DNA of 40,820 nt from Bacteroidaceae bacterium (GTDB lineage Bacteria; Bacteroidota; Bacteroidia; Bacteroidales; Bacteroidaceae), in NCBI GenBank assembly GCA_017428785.1, contig JAFRQD010000044.1:1-40820 (forward strand). Reading direction: 5' to 3'. The notes below the pieces were generated by a model. It was not told the DNA's origin and did not search any database. It saw only the letters and a list, made by a program, of their open reading frames with translations. Of the stretch, positions 31,536-40,758 are shown one piece after another. The position numbers and the translations under genes were made by a program. Each line of letters begins with the position of its first letter. The stretch's first letter is position 1.

Positions 31536-34500
31536 CTAATATTCGTTCCAGCTCTTGATGCTGAGATCCTCTATGGAAAGCGTGCAGAAGGCCTCTATGA
31601 AGGCACTTGCCAGACGCGCGTTCGTGATGAGCGGAATGTTGTGGTCGATGGCAGCGCGACGTATCTTGTAGCCGTTGGTGAGCTCGCGGCTCGTACGGTT
31701 CTTGGGGATGTTCACCACGAGATCGAAGCGGTGCTCCGCTATCATCTTCATCACATTCTCCATACCCGGCTTGTCCTCATCCGGCCAGCTTACGGCGATG
31801 GCCTTCGCACCGTTCTCATTGAGGAAGTTGGCTGTGCCTTCGCTTGCATAGATGGTGTAGCCGGCCTTCGTCAGCATACGGGCGCCGTCGAGCATAGCCA
31901 CTTTCTCCTTCGTGCCGCCGCTGCTTATCATGATGCCTTTCTCCTTGCGGGGAATCTTGTAGCCTGTGGCAATCATACTATTCAGCAAAGCCTCCTCGAA
32001 GCTGTCGCCGAGGCAGCCCACCTCGCCCGTCGAGCTCATATCCACGCCCAGGATGGGGTCGGCATTCTGCAGGCGGGCGAACGAGAACTGGCTGGCTTTG
32101 ACGCCGATGTGGTCGATGTCGAAGGCGCTCTTGTCGGGCTTCGTGTAGGGTGCGTCGAGCATGATGCGAGTAGCTGTCTCGATGAAGTTGCGCTTGAGCA
32201 CCTTGCTGACAAACGGGAAGGAGCGGCTGGCGCGAAGGTTGCACTCGATGACCTTCACGTCGCGTCCCTTTGCAAGATATTGGATATTGAACGGGCCGCT
32301 GATGTTCAGCTCCTTGGCAATGGCGCGGCTCATCTTCTTGATCTGTCGGGCTGTGGCAAAGCTGAGTTGCTGAGCGGGGAAGACCATCGTGGCGTCGCCC
32401 GAGTGTACGCCGGCATACTCCACATGCTCCGAGATGGCGTACTCTACGATTTCTCCGTTCTGAGCCACTGCGTCGAACTCGACCTCATTGGTCTCCGTCA
32501 TGAATTTGCTGACCACGACGGGATATTCTTTGCTCACTTCGCTTGCCATCTGCAGGAAGCGCTCCAGCTCCTCGTCTGTGTAGCAGACATTCATGGCGGC
32601 ACCGGAGAGGACATACGACGGGCGCACCAGGACGGGATAACCCACTTCGTCGATGAACTGCTTGACGTCGTCCATGCTTGTCAGCGCACTCCATCTTGGC
32701 TGGTCTATGCCGAGCTTATCGAGCATGGCGGAGAACTTGCCGCGGTTCTCTGCGCGGTCGATGCTGACGGGCGACGTGCCGAGGATGGGCACGCTCTGCC
32801 TGTAGAGCTTCATCGCGAGGTTGTTGGGTATCTGTCCGCCTGTGGAGACAATCACGCCGCGGGGCGACTCGAGGTCGATGACGTCGAGCACGCGCTCGAA
32901 CGACAGCTCGTCGAAGTAGAGGCGGTCGCACATGTCGTAGTCTGTCGAGACGGTCTCCGGGTTGTAGTTTATCATGATGCTCTTGTAGCCGAGCTTGCGG
33001 GCGGTCTGTATGGCATTGACCGAGCACCAGTCGAACTCCACGCTCGAACCGATGCGATAGGCGCCGCTACCGAGCACGATGACTGACTTCTCATGCTTGT
33101 AGAAGTTGATGTCGTGTCCCTCCACAGCATACGTCATGTACAGGTAGTTCGTGAGGTCCGGGTGCTCGCTGGCCACCGTCGGGATGCGCTTCACGGCAGG
33201 CAGGATGCCGAGCTTCTTTCTGTAGGCACGCACGGCGAGGTTCTCCTTCTCCATGTTGCCTGTGTGTATGTGAAGCACGCACCTTGCTATCTGGAAGTCG
33301 CTGAAGCCAAGAATCTTTGCCTTGCGGATGATGTCGGCAGGAACCTCCTCGATGGCATTGTAGGTCTGCAGCTTGTGCTCGAAATCCACGATGTTCTTCA
33401 TCCTTTCGATGAACCACTTGTCTATCTTCGTCAGCTCCTCGATGCGCTCCACCGTGTAGCCTTCCTCCAATGCCTGTGCAAGGGCGAAGATGCGGAGGTC
33501 GGTGGGGTTAGCCAGTTCCTCGTCGAGGTTCTCGAACTTCACATGGTCGTTGCCAACGAAGCCGTGCATGCCCTGACCTATCATGCGCAGGCCCTTCTGC
33601 AACATCTCTTCGAACGACCTGCCGATGCTCATAATCTCTCCGACCGACTTCATGCTGGAGCCAATCTTGCGGCTCACGCCCGTGAACTTTGTCAAGTCCC
33701 AGCGCGGTATCTTGCAGATGAGGTAGTCGAGCGACGGAGCCACGTAGGCGCTGTTCGTCGTGCCCATCTCTCCAATCTGGTCGAGGGTGTAGCCGAGCGC
33801 AATCTTTGCGGCAACGAAGGCCAAGGGATAGCCGGTCGCCTTGCTTGCCAAAGCAGAGGAACGCGACAGGCGGGCGTTTATCTCGATGATGCGGTAGTCG
33901 TTTGTCTCGGCATTGAAGGCGAACTGTATGTTGCACTCGCCCACGATGTTGAGATGGCGCACGCACTTGATGGTGATGTCCTGCAGCATCTTCACCTGCT
34001 CGTCCTTCAACGAACAGGTCGGGGCAACGACGATGCTCTCGCCGGTGTGGATGCCGAGCGGGTCGAAGTTCTCCATCGAAGCAACGGTGAAGCAGTGGTC
34101 GTTGGCGTCGCGAATGCACTCGAACTCTATCTCCTTCCAGCCTTTCAGACTCTCTTCCACAAGGACCTGAGGAGCGAAGGTGAAGGCACTCTCTGCAATC
34201 TCCTTGAAAGTCTTCTCGTCGGGGCAGACGCCGCTGCCCAAGCCGCCCAACGCATATGCCGAGCGAATCATGATGGGATAGCCGATGCGGCGGGCCGTCT
34301 CGATGGCTTCGTCGAGCGTCTCGCAAGCATGGCTCGTGGGCACCTTCAGGTCCACCTTGCCCAGTTCCTTGACGAAGAGGTCGCGGTCCTCAGTGTTCAT
34401 GATGGCCTCCACACTCGTGCCAAGCACCTTCACGCCGTACTTCTCGAGCACACCATTCTGGTAAAGCGCCGTACCCACATTGAGGCCAGTCTGTCCGCCC

Positions 34501-34757
34501 CAAGCCAGCATGATGCCGTCCGGACGCTCCTTCTTGATGATTTCCTCTATGAAATAAGGTGTGATGGGCAGGAAATAGACCTTGTCGGCAATGCCTTCAC
34601 TGGTTTGGATGGTTGCCACGTTGGGATTGACGAGCACCGAATAGATGCCTTCCTCACGCAATGCCTTGAGCGCCTGGCTGCCGGAATAGTCAAACTCGCC
34701 TGCCTGACCAATCTTCAGCGCACCGCTGCCTAATACGAGAACTTTCTTGAGTTTCAT
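31536..34757 (-). CDS. carB: Carbamoyl-phosphate synthase large subunit
   Basis: A 1073-aa protein, the normal length. It has two homologous ATP-grasp halves (first: VLVLGSGALKIGQAGEFDYS, GSQALKALREEG, VLVEESLKGWKEIEFECIRD; second: VIVLGSGAYRIGSSVEFDWC, MINYNPETVSTDYD, PVLVRPSYVLSGAAMNVCYT), an oligomerisation region between them and a C-terminal MGS allosteric domain (KGIMISSGGTKEKVAMLDGA). It makes carbamoyl phosphate for pyrimidine and arginine synthesis with glutamine-derived ammonia from CarA. carA is not next to it in this window. A roughly 190-nt leader with a terminator hairpin precedes it. Confidence 0.97.
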   Translation of the reverse strand: MKLKKVLVLGSGALKIGQAGEFDYSGSQALKALREEGIYSVLVNPNVATIQTSEGIADKVYFLPITPYFIEEIIKKERPDGIMLAWGGQTGLNVGTALYQNGVLEKYGVKVLGTSVEAIMNTEDRDLFVKELGKVDLKVPTSHACETLDEAIETARRIGYPIMIRSAYALGGLGSGVCPDEKTFKEIAESAFTFAPQVLVEESLKGWKEIEFECIRDANDHCFTVASMENFDPLGIHTGESIVVAPTCSLKDEQVKMLQDITIKCVRHLNIVGECNIQFAFNAETNDYRIIEINARLSRSSALASKATGYPLAFVAAKIALGYTLDQIGEMGTTNSAYVAPSLDYLICKIPRWDLTKFTGVSRKIGSSMKSVGEIMSIGRSFEEMLQKGLRMIGQGMHGFVGNDHVKFENLDEELANPTDLRIFALAQALEEGYTVERIEELTKIDKWFIERMKNIVDFEHKLQTYNAIEEVPADIIRKAKILGFSDFQIARCVLHIHTGNMEKENLAVRAYRKKLGILPAVKRIPTVASEHPDLTNYLYMTYAVEGHDINFYKHEKSVIVLGSGAYRIGSSVEFDWCSVNAIQTARKLGYKSIMINYNPETVSTDYDMCDRLYFDELSFERVLDVIDLESPRGVIVSTGGQIPNNLAMKLYRQSVPILGTSPVSIDRAENRGKFSAMLDKLGIDQPRWSALTSMDDVKQFIDEVGYPVLVRPSYVLSGAAMNVCYTDEELERFLQMASEVSKEYPVVVSKFMTETNEVEFDAVAQNGEIVEYAISEHVEYAGVHSGDATMVFPAQQLSFATARQIKKMSRAIAKELNISGPFNIQYLAKGRDVKVIECNLRASRSFPFVSKVLKRNFIETATRIMLDAPYTKPDKSAFDIDHIGVKASQFSFARLQNADPILGVDMSSTGEVGCLGDSFEEALLNSMIATGYKIPRKEKGIMISSGGTKEKVAMLDGARMLTKAGYTIYASEGTANFLNENGAKAIAVSWPDEDKPGMENVMKMIAEHRFDLVVNIPKNRTSRELTNGYKIRRAAIDHNIPLITNARLASAFIEAFCTLSIEDLSIKSWNEY

Positions 34758-34809
34758 AGTTATGATTGATTAGATGTTTGTTGTTTAGTGTGTACCTTAT
34801 TATATATTT

Positions 34810-34853
34810 AAAAGAAAAGCCACAATCGCTAAAAGTGACAGCGAGAGTGGCTT
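34810..34853 (-). terminator. Terminator hairpin in the carB leader (candidate attenuator)
   Basis: On the minus strand AAGCCAC (34853-34847) pairs with GTGGCTT (34823-34817) and TCGCT (34844-34840) with AGCGA (34830-34826); TTTTCTTTT follows directly. It lies between the carB promoter (34957-34987) and the carB start (34757), so full-length carB mRNA needs read-through. Confidence 0.75.
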
Positions 34854-34938
34854 ATTGAAGGAACCAGACAAACAAGGGAACCAGACGGCATCAACACTTC
34901 GTCCCGCGCCCCGGTTATGTAGCAGTTCACCAACATCT
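34831..34938 (-). CDS. Possible 35-codon leader ORF before carB
   Basis: On the minus strand an ATG shortly after the predicted start of transcription opens MLVNCYITGARDEVL and ends CHF with a TAG located in the loop of the attenuator hairpin. Stop position and short length are what a leader-peptide attenuator would show, but there is no run of one regulatory amino acid and no visible ribosome-binding site test was possible. Speculative. Confidence 0.3.
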
Positions 34939-34956
34939 TCTTTGTTATTTTGGCTG

Positions 34957-34987
34957 CAAAGGTACGCATATTTCCATAAATGGCAAA
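34957..34987 (-). promoter_or_regulatory. Bacteroidetes promoter of carB
   Basis: On the minus strand TTTG (34987-34984), a 19-nt spacer, then TACCTTTG (34964-34957): a full consensus match. Transcription would begin near 34950, giving a leader of about 190 nt. Confidence 0.85.
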
Positions 34988-35055
34988 GCGCAGAGCGTTT
35001 TTTTTTATGGAAAAAGAGTCATGTCGCAAGATAAGGCTGTTCTGCCGCCGGATTA

Positions 35056-35360
35056 CTACTCCGGATCCAAATAATCGACAGTCACCTCGCATGTTGCCGT
35101 CACTCCGCTACCGTCTGAAGCGCGGCAAGTAATGGTGCAGCTTTTCTTGTACGGGTAATTGAGGGGGGGAGGGAATCTTGTCTGGGAGGGTGATGATACC
35201 TTCTTGGCTGACTGTTGCTACCTCCTCGTCGCTGTTTTCCCATGTCAGAGTCTTGTAGGAGGCATTCTCGGGAAGCACGGTGGCAACGAGTGTATGCCCA
35301 TGAAGTCATGCCACCTGCCACCAGCAGCAAAGCAAGGATAAGCCTTCTCTTATACTTAGT
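35056..35360 (-). pseudogene. Remnant of a BIG2 (Ig-like) domain surface protein
   Basis: Reading leftward, a signal-peptide-like stretch (KRRLILALLLVAGGMTSWA) without a start codon is followed, after a frameshift near 35310, by a BIG2 domain: HTLVATVLPENASYKTLTWE, NSDEEVATVSQEGIITLPDK, TITCRASDGSGVTATCEVTV and DYLDPE before TAG at 35056. The signal peptide runs directly into the middle of a domain, so a large internal part is also missing. The giant gene just upstream on the same strand carries a related Ig-like segment (WKSSDNSVAAVDPVTGKVTP), suggesting this is the decayed relative or a duplicated end. Confidence 0.7.
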
Positions 35361-35464
35361 ATCCTACTGTTTATTGCTTACACATTATATAATATATTAG
35401 GACATCCCACTGCTCTCCCATTATAGTTTAGCTGGATGACATGCGTGGCGATGCCTGGCGTCGT

Positions 35465-38400
35465 TTATTTCGCTGACACCTTCTTGCCGTTCTTGATGTA
35501 GATGCCGGGCTGCTTAATCTTCTGAACCTTGCGGCCCATGAGGTCGTAGGTGTCGCCCTCATCCTTTCTTCCCACAGGAGACGAAACGCCAGTTATGAGA
35601 TCATCCAACTCGAGGAAGCGGTCGCCGAACCAGATGATGTCGGTCACGCTGCCCTCGAGAGTGAGCCTCAGCACGGGAACTTCGAAGCCGCTGGCCTGGA
35701 AGCCTTCCAGCGTCGCACGGAATGTTTGGGCATTCGAGCCTTCGCCGAATGTAAGCAATGTTGATTCAGGAGAATGCAGGGCGTAGGCCACCGTGCCATC
35801 CTCCTCAAAGTCGGTCACTTTCACGCCGCTGATGGTGAATATGGGAAGCGTCAAGCCTGTTATGGGCATCGTGAAGCCACTGAAGGTGATGTCCACCTTT
35901 CCCGGATCAATCTTTCCTGTGGTTGTCCTCGTAGGAAGAATCCTCACTTGCTGAGGTTCGCCTTCCGTCTGGACATGCTCGCCGGAAACAGCGTCGCTCA
36001 CATCTTGCCAGAGTCTGCCTTCAAAACCTTGCTTGCTGATGACGTTCAGCACGTACGACACCTTGCTCGACTTGTAGAGCTGGTTGCCCGGGTATGTGGC
36101 GGTGATGGTGGTCTGGCCATAGTTCTGCATCGGCGTAACCTTGCCTGTGACGGGGTCAACGGCTGCCACACTGTTGTCCGACGACTTCCATTGCAGCGGC
36201 AAGTCCTCCACATCTGCCGTCACTGCCGGTGCATCGAAGGAGACGCCCGGACGGGTATTCCTGACGCTGTATGCCATGCGGAGGTTCGGGTCGAGCTTGT
36301 TTATCTTCACGGTGACGACAATCTTCGGCGCCGTGAAGTCAGTTGTCTCGCCGTCTTCGGTGAGGACGGAGTTGATGAGCACCACTTCCTTCTCGCTCAT
36401 TGTCATGTCGGCCATCATGGCTTCCACGTTGGGCATAAAGGTCATCGACATGCCATCTACAGAGACATCGATGAAGCTGTCGCCGCCATTGGCGCGGCGT
36501 CGGCTGCCGGAAGGTCCGCCAACGGCCTTGATGCCTGTCACCTCGTTGCGCCCCTTCGACTCGAAGGTGATAGTCTGAGGTTCGGGTGTCTCGCCTACGG
36601 TGAACTCGAAGTCGACTTTCGAGCGCTCTGCCTTTATCCTGTAGTGCGGACCTGAGTAGTCCGTCAGGCGCGTCTCCTTATGATCCACGCCCCACACGCG
36701 GCAGACACGCTGCTCCATTCCCTTCACTGCAGGCGACGGCTCGCGGATGACTTCCCAGTTGCCCCAAAGATGGCCGCCGGGTTCTATCCTGTAGCCCTTC
36801 GAGAAGAGGCCGCCGCAGAAGTCGCAGTACAGTTCGCCGGAATGACCCCATGTGGTGCAACCTTCGTCCTTACGATGAGACAAGTTCTCTGTCGTGTAAA
36901 TATAGTCGCTGCATTCGTCTACTACATATTTCGTGCCATTCCAATACGAGTAGCCATGGACGATAGGAGTCCTCCTGCCCTTGACGGTCTTGTTGCAACG
37001 TGAGCAAAGGTAGTCGCCGCTGTAGCCGTGGGTTAGGCTATTAGGCTGCGGATTAGGACTTCCGCCCCACACCTTCACGGTGCAATAGGCTATAATCTCT
37101 GTGCCTGGAATGAGTGTGAGTTCGTGTCGCCCTGGAGGCTCTATGCGTGCGCCTTCCTCTACCACGGCACCGCAATCGGCACAAAGCTTGTCAGGTTCAT
37201 GACCGTAGCCTGTGCAGGTTGGCTCTACACGCTCACCCAAAACCGTACCGCCTGTATGGAAGCAGGTTCCTATGTATGCTTCAAGACCAACAGCACCATT
37301 TGGCATGGTAAAGGTCACTGTAGGAGTCCTGCCGCCATTCGACAATGTTACAGGTACAAGACCGATACCTTCGGATGACATATCTTTCCAGTGCGCCCCT
37401 TCGTCCCACTTGCAATTTTCCATTTTGTCATAAGTCACAGTCACACGTGTGCCTGGAGCAGCCGCATCGTAGTTCGCAGTGCCGCCATATACCATTATGG
37501 GATAAGTGCCATAGCTGTAGAACTTGTTTTCAACATACGGACATACTTCACATTCGCGATTGATGCTTCCGGACTTCGTTGGCGTTGCCTTGCTACCGAT
37601 TGACCATGGATTGAACACATGCTTCTCTGCCTTCACCTGTTCGCAGCTCTTGCAATTTACATAGTGCTGTACAGAGCTATAGCCACCTCTTTCTGGTGTA
37701 TTGAACGGATCATCAACAAATTCGTTCCAGAAGTTGTGTGTGTGCGGCAGCCTGTCCATCTTCTCTTTCTTCTCGTAGTCGCAGATTTCGCAGTAGCACA
37801 CGCGTTCGCCATATTGCTTCTCGGTTGGCTCCTTTGTAACACGATACGGACCGAACTGATGGTCTTCTGGTGCTGAGGAGAGGCCGCAAATGCAATTATA
37901 CCAGTGCTGAATCACTGAGCGTTGCAGGTCGTCATAGACATGTTCATGCTCTGGCTCAACCTTTGAAAGGTAAATATACTTCCTGTCTTGACAAACCAAG
38001 CACGTCTGTTCGCGCAGACCTGTCTGTGTTTCCGTGGCAGGACGGACGAGTTTCCACTCGCTCCAGCGGTGAGGCTCAGGCTCGCCCTTCACACCATCTT
38101 CGCATTCGCCATAGCAGCTGTTGATGTGTGTCTTGTCGTCAACAGGCTTATAGTAACCATACACATGCTGAGCCTTGATAAACACATCGTTGGTTCTTAC
38201 GCTACCGTGTTCATTGCTTACCACGCAGAGGTACTGATAATAACCACTTTCTATACATCCGCTGTCGCAGGCATCGGTCAAGACTATAGCTTTCAGTTCT
38301 GGTGTCTGTGCGCCTTCATAGTCTTCCACATTGTCTTCTACGGGCACAAAAGCGCCGCCGGATTTTCTATACCATTGATAGCTCAAGTTCTTGCCGCCGG

Positions 38401-40174
38401 CTTTTACCTTGAAGGTAGCATAGACGTATGGCGCTTCTGAATGGGCGCTCTTGCTCGTATTGCCCGTATAGTCCTTAGGCTGAATCAGTATGTAGGGCGA
38501 GCCGTCGGCGGGTATGGGCACAGGAGGCACGGCGATGTTGCCAATGGGGTAACCACAGGCACATATTATGCTGGCTGTTCCGTTCTTGCCTGTTGATGGG
38601 TCGGGGTCAACGAGCATTTGTGTGTTGGCCTCATAGTGCGCTTGCTGGTTGACTGCCGCGCCGCAATCGATGCAAACCTGCCAGTGGGCTGCGGCATCAA
38701 ACAGCCATTCGAAGTCAATGTTGTCGTGCGGGCAGTCGTCTGTCTCGTGGTCGCACAGCTCGAGGCATTGGTCGTCCATGTAGCACCAATGGTTCTCTAC
38801 AAACTCATCGCTTGCAATGCACAGCCCGTGCTCGCAGCCCTTCATGATGGTGTTGGCAGCGCAGCAGTTCGTGCAGAGTTCGCAGTTCGGGCAGCGCTCG
38901 TCGCCTTCGTAGCACTCGTCGCACTGCGGGCAGGTGAAGTGCTCGTCGCTGTCTTCAGCAAAGGAATCGTCGGGGCAGACGTTGTGCTGGCAGTGTTCGT
39001 TGCAATTCTCGCACTTGTGGCAGTACTCGCAAAGTTCCGACTCGTCGAAGCAGTCGCCGCAGTCCACACAAAGATGCTCTTCCCAGTCGTCGCCTTCGGG
39101 ACAGAGGCCGTGCTCGCAGTGATAGTCCTCCTGACATTCTTCGCAGAGCAGGCAGTACTCACACTCCATGTCGTCTGGACACTTCATGCAGTTGGGGCAG
39201 AGATGGTCATCGAAGTCAGAGGACATGATGCAGTAGCCATGCGTGCAGTCTTTGTCCTCGCTGTTCTCCAGGCAGCACTCGTCGCAGAGTCCGCATTCGT
39301 CGCACCTATTTAAGAGTGAGCCTTCCGTACATCTTTCGCACTGCGGGCAAAGCCAGTCGTTGTCCTCGCAGCAGTAGTAGCAATGGTCGCCACCGCTCTC
39401 GCATCGCCAGATGTCGTAGCCTCCGTTGATGACATAAAAGAAGCACTCGTTACATTCGGGGCAATGTATCTCATAATCTTCGCAGCAGTCCTCGCATAAG
39501 TTGCAGTCAGGGCAGATCTCGGAATCGCAAGAGGCACAAACGAAACAGTGGTTTTCGTCCGGCTCATCCCTATAACATTGATCACAAATGAAATGATCCG
39601 CACAGCCAGGGGGAAGGAAGATATTCGTTTCCTCACCGTGTATAATCCCACAGCTGCCACATATTTCACATTGATCGCCGCTACACTCCGCACAATGAGC
39701 CCCCACCAAATCTACCATAGGACAATCGCACAGTTCAACATAATATCCAAAGTGCAGACCGCAGTTAGGGCAATGGTCCCTCCAATAACCTAAATCAGAT
39801 GCACAATCAAAACAGATCAACTTACCTTCAGATTCATAACATCCTTCGCAGTAATCACCATCATCGACACATTTCCCACATTCTTCACAATGATGCAGCA
39901 AATAGCAGACTTCATTGCCTATGTCACTACAAAAGCCGCAATCTTCACAGAAATACTGCTCCAATTCACTTTCGGCTTCATCCAGGCTACCAACAGGTCC
40001 CACCTCAAATTCGGAGTCGCATGCATCGCACTTTGCGAAAGCATAGCCCCATTCGCCAGACACCCATTGCACATCCTCAATACCGGCATGGACGTAAAGG
40101 CAGCCAAACACATTCAGCAGCATGAAGAGAAAGGCATACATCAGCACCTTTCCTCGTGTTGTCGTATTCTTCAT
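35465..40174 (-). CDS. Giant secreted cysteine-rich protein with Ig-like domains
   Basis: A 1569-aa protein with a signal peptide (KVLMYAFLFMLLNVFGCLYV). Residues about 45-530 contain roughly 84 Cys by hand count, arranged as CxxC knuckles (HCEECGKC, ICPDCNLCEDCC, LCEYCHKCENC, RCPNCELCTNCC) in units of about 45 residues that include HCEHGLCP. This looks like stacked zinc-ribbon/RING-type knuckles but very acidic and extracellular. About 555-660 is Ig-like (SYQWYRKSGGAFVPVEDN). About 700-1180 repeats CxxC plus GLREQTCLVCQD-like modules. Then come BIG2-like segments (LQWKSSDNSVAAVDPVTG) and a tail YDLMGRKVQKIKQPGIYIKN typical of Prevotella secreted proteins. Function unknown; metal binding or a disulfide-rich surface fibre are the two obvious options. 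Confidence 0.75.
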   Translation of the reverse strand: MKNTTTRGKVLMYAFLFMLLNVFGCLYVHAGIEDVQWVSGEWGYAFAKCDACDSEFEVGPVGSLDEAESELEQYFCEDCGFCSDIGNEVCYLLHHCEECGKCVDDGDYCEGCYESEGKLICFDCASDLGYWRDHCPNCGLHFGYYVELCDCPMVDLVGAHCAECSGDQCEICGSCGIIHGEETNIFLPPGCADHFICDQCYRDEPDENHCFVCASCDSEICPDCNLCEDCCEDYEIHCPECNECFFYVINGGYDIWRCESGGDHCYYCCEDNDWLCPQCERCTEGSLLNRCDECGLCDECCLENSEDKDCTHGYCIMSSDFDDHLCPNCMKCPDDMECEYCLLCEECQEDYHCEHGLCPEGDDWEEHLCVDCGDCFDESELCEYCHKCENCNEHCQHNVCPDDSFAEDSDEHFTCPQCDECYEGDERCPNCELCTNCCAANTIMKGCEHGLCIASDEFVENHWCYMDDQCLELCDHETDDCPHDNIDFEWLFDAAAHWQVCIDCGAAVNQQAHYEANTQMLVDPDPSTGKNGTASIICACGYPIGNIAVPPVPIPADGSPYILIQPKDYTGNTSKSAHSEAPYVYATFKVKAGGKNLSYQWYRKSGGAFVPVEDNVEDYEGAQTPELKAIVLTDACDSGCIESGYYQYLCVVSNEHGSVRTNDVFIKAQHVYGYYKPVDDKTHINSCYGECEDGVKGEPEPHRWSEWKLVRPATETQTGLREQTCLVCQDRKYIYLSKVEPEHEHVYDDLQRSVIQHWYNCICGLSSAPEDHQFGPYRVTKEPTEKQYGERVCYCEICDYEKKEKMDRLPHTHNFWNEFVDDPFNTPERGGYSSVQHYVNCKSCEQVKAEKHVFNPWSIGSKATPTKSGSINRECEVCPYVENKFYSYGTYPIMVYGGTANYDAAAPGTRVTVTYDKMENCKWDEGAHWKDMSSEGIGLVPVTLSNGGRTPTVTFTMPNGAVGLEAYIGTCFHTGGTVLGERVEPTCTGYGHEPDKLCADCGAVVEEGARIEPPGRHELTLIPGTEIIAYCTVKVWGGSPNPQPNSLTHGYSGDYLCSRCNKTVKGRRTPIVHGYSYWNGTKYVVDECSDYIYTTENLSHRKDEGCTTWGHSGELYCDFCGGLFSKGYRIEPGGHLWGNWEVIREPSPAVKGMEQRVCRVWGVDHKETRLTDYSGPHYRIKAERSKVDFEFTVGETPEPQTITFESKGRNEVTGIKAVGGPSGSRRRANGGDSFIDVSVDGMSMTFMPNVEAMMADMTMSEKEVVLINSVLTEDGETTDFTAPKIVVTVKINKLDPNLRMAYSVRNTRPGVSFDAPAVTADVEDLPLQWKSSDNSVAAVDPVTGKVTPMQNYGQTTITATYPGNQLYKSSKVSYVLNVISKQGFEGRLWQDVSDAVSGEHVQTEGEPQQVRILPTRTTTGKIDPGKVDITFSGFTMPITGLTLPIFTISGVKVTDFEEDGTVAYALHSPESTLLTFGEGSNAQTFRATLEGFQASGFEVPVLRLTLEGSVTDIIWFGDRFLELDDLITGVSSPVGRKDEGDTYDLMGRKVQKIKQPGIYIKNGKKVSAK

Positions 40175-40371
40175 AATCGTAAAGATTTTAGAGTTTCATT
40201 GCCCATAGTTACGGTTTTTTCCTTTACGCTCTAAACTTTCTGGTAACTTTTATTAACATTTCGCACGTATCTCATGCAAATCACGCCGCTTCCACGAGAA
40301 AAGGTCACATTTGCAGCCCGAAAACATCACGCGTGGCTCATACAATCCCTCTCAGTCGAACACACCCCACT

Positions 40372-40404
40372 CCTACCCCTCCCCTTAAATGGGAGAAGAG
40401 TGGG
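40372..40404. repeat. GC-rich palindromic repeat (dispersed family)
   Basis: CCCCTCCCCTTAAATGGGAG with flanking CACTCCTA / AGAGTGGG. Related to the copies at 4373, 4440, 5166 and 8527. Confidence 0.6.
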
Positions 40405-40420
40405 AAAGACGCCCCCTTGT

Positions 40421-40520
40421 GCGGGGGCAAAAAACGCCGCCTGCGGCGATGGCAATCCCCGGCTGCGGCGATGGCAATCCCCGCGTGCGGCGTTTGCCAT
40501 TTCCGCAGGCGGCGTTTGAA
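40421..40520. repeat. 22-nt direct-repeat array, five units (locus 6)
   Basis: Cores GCGGGGGC, GCGGCGAT, GCGGCGAT, GCGGCGTT, GCGGCGTT start at 40421, 40443, 40465, 40487 and 40509, exactly 22 nt apart. The outer parts are a 15-bp perfect inverted repeat (40432-40446 and 40503-40517). Confidence 0.9.
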
Positions 40521-40578
40521 GCCCAGGCTACAGCCATTCTACATCCCTCATTATCAGACACTTCGAAAAGCCTTTCGA

Positions 40579-40689
40579 CTCCCGTCCCGTATGTTGCGAT
40601 GCCATCGCAACCTTCGTTCCCATCTTTCCCGTTCAGTTCCCCTCCCCTTGCGCCTCCCGTCCCGTATGTTGCGATGCCATCGCAACCTT
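40579..40689. repeat. 36-nt direct repeat pair with internal hairpin
   Basis: Identical 36-nt copies at 40579-40614 and 40654-40689, each beginning CTCCCGTCCCGTATG and containing the stem GTTGCGAT-GCC-ATCGCAAC. They lie just beyond the rRNA operon terminator. Confidence 0.9.
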
Positions 40690-40712
40690 AGCAACCACCC
40701 CTCTACCACAAC

Positions 40713-40746
40713 AAAAAAGCCCTCCGAGATTCCTCTCGAAGGGCTT
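40713..40746 (-). terminator. Terminator of the rRNA operon
   Basis: On the minus strand AAGCCCTTCGAGA pairs with TCTCGGAGGGCTT across a short GGAA loop region, followed by TTTT. It lies directly downstream of the 5S rRNA 3' end. Confidence 0.9.
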
Positions 40747-40758
40747 CTGCTAAAAAAA

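Noticed and set aside
31440-34733. Two long plus-strand open frames (about 548 and 546 codons)
   Set aside because: Antisense shadows of carB, with no domain signatures and compositions typical of complement-strand frames.
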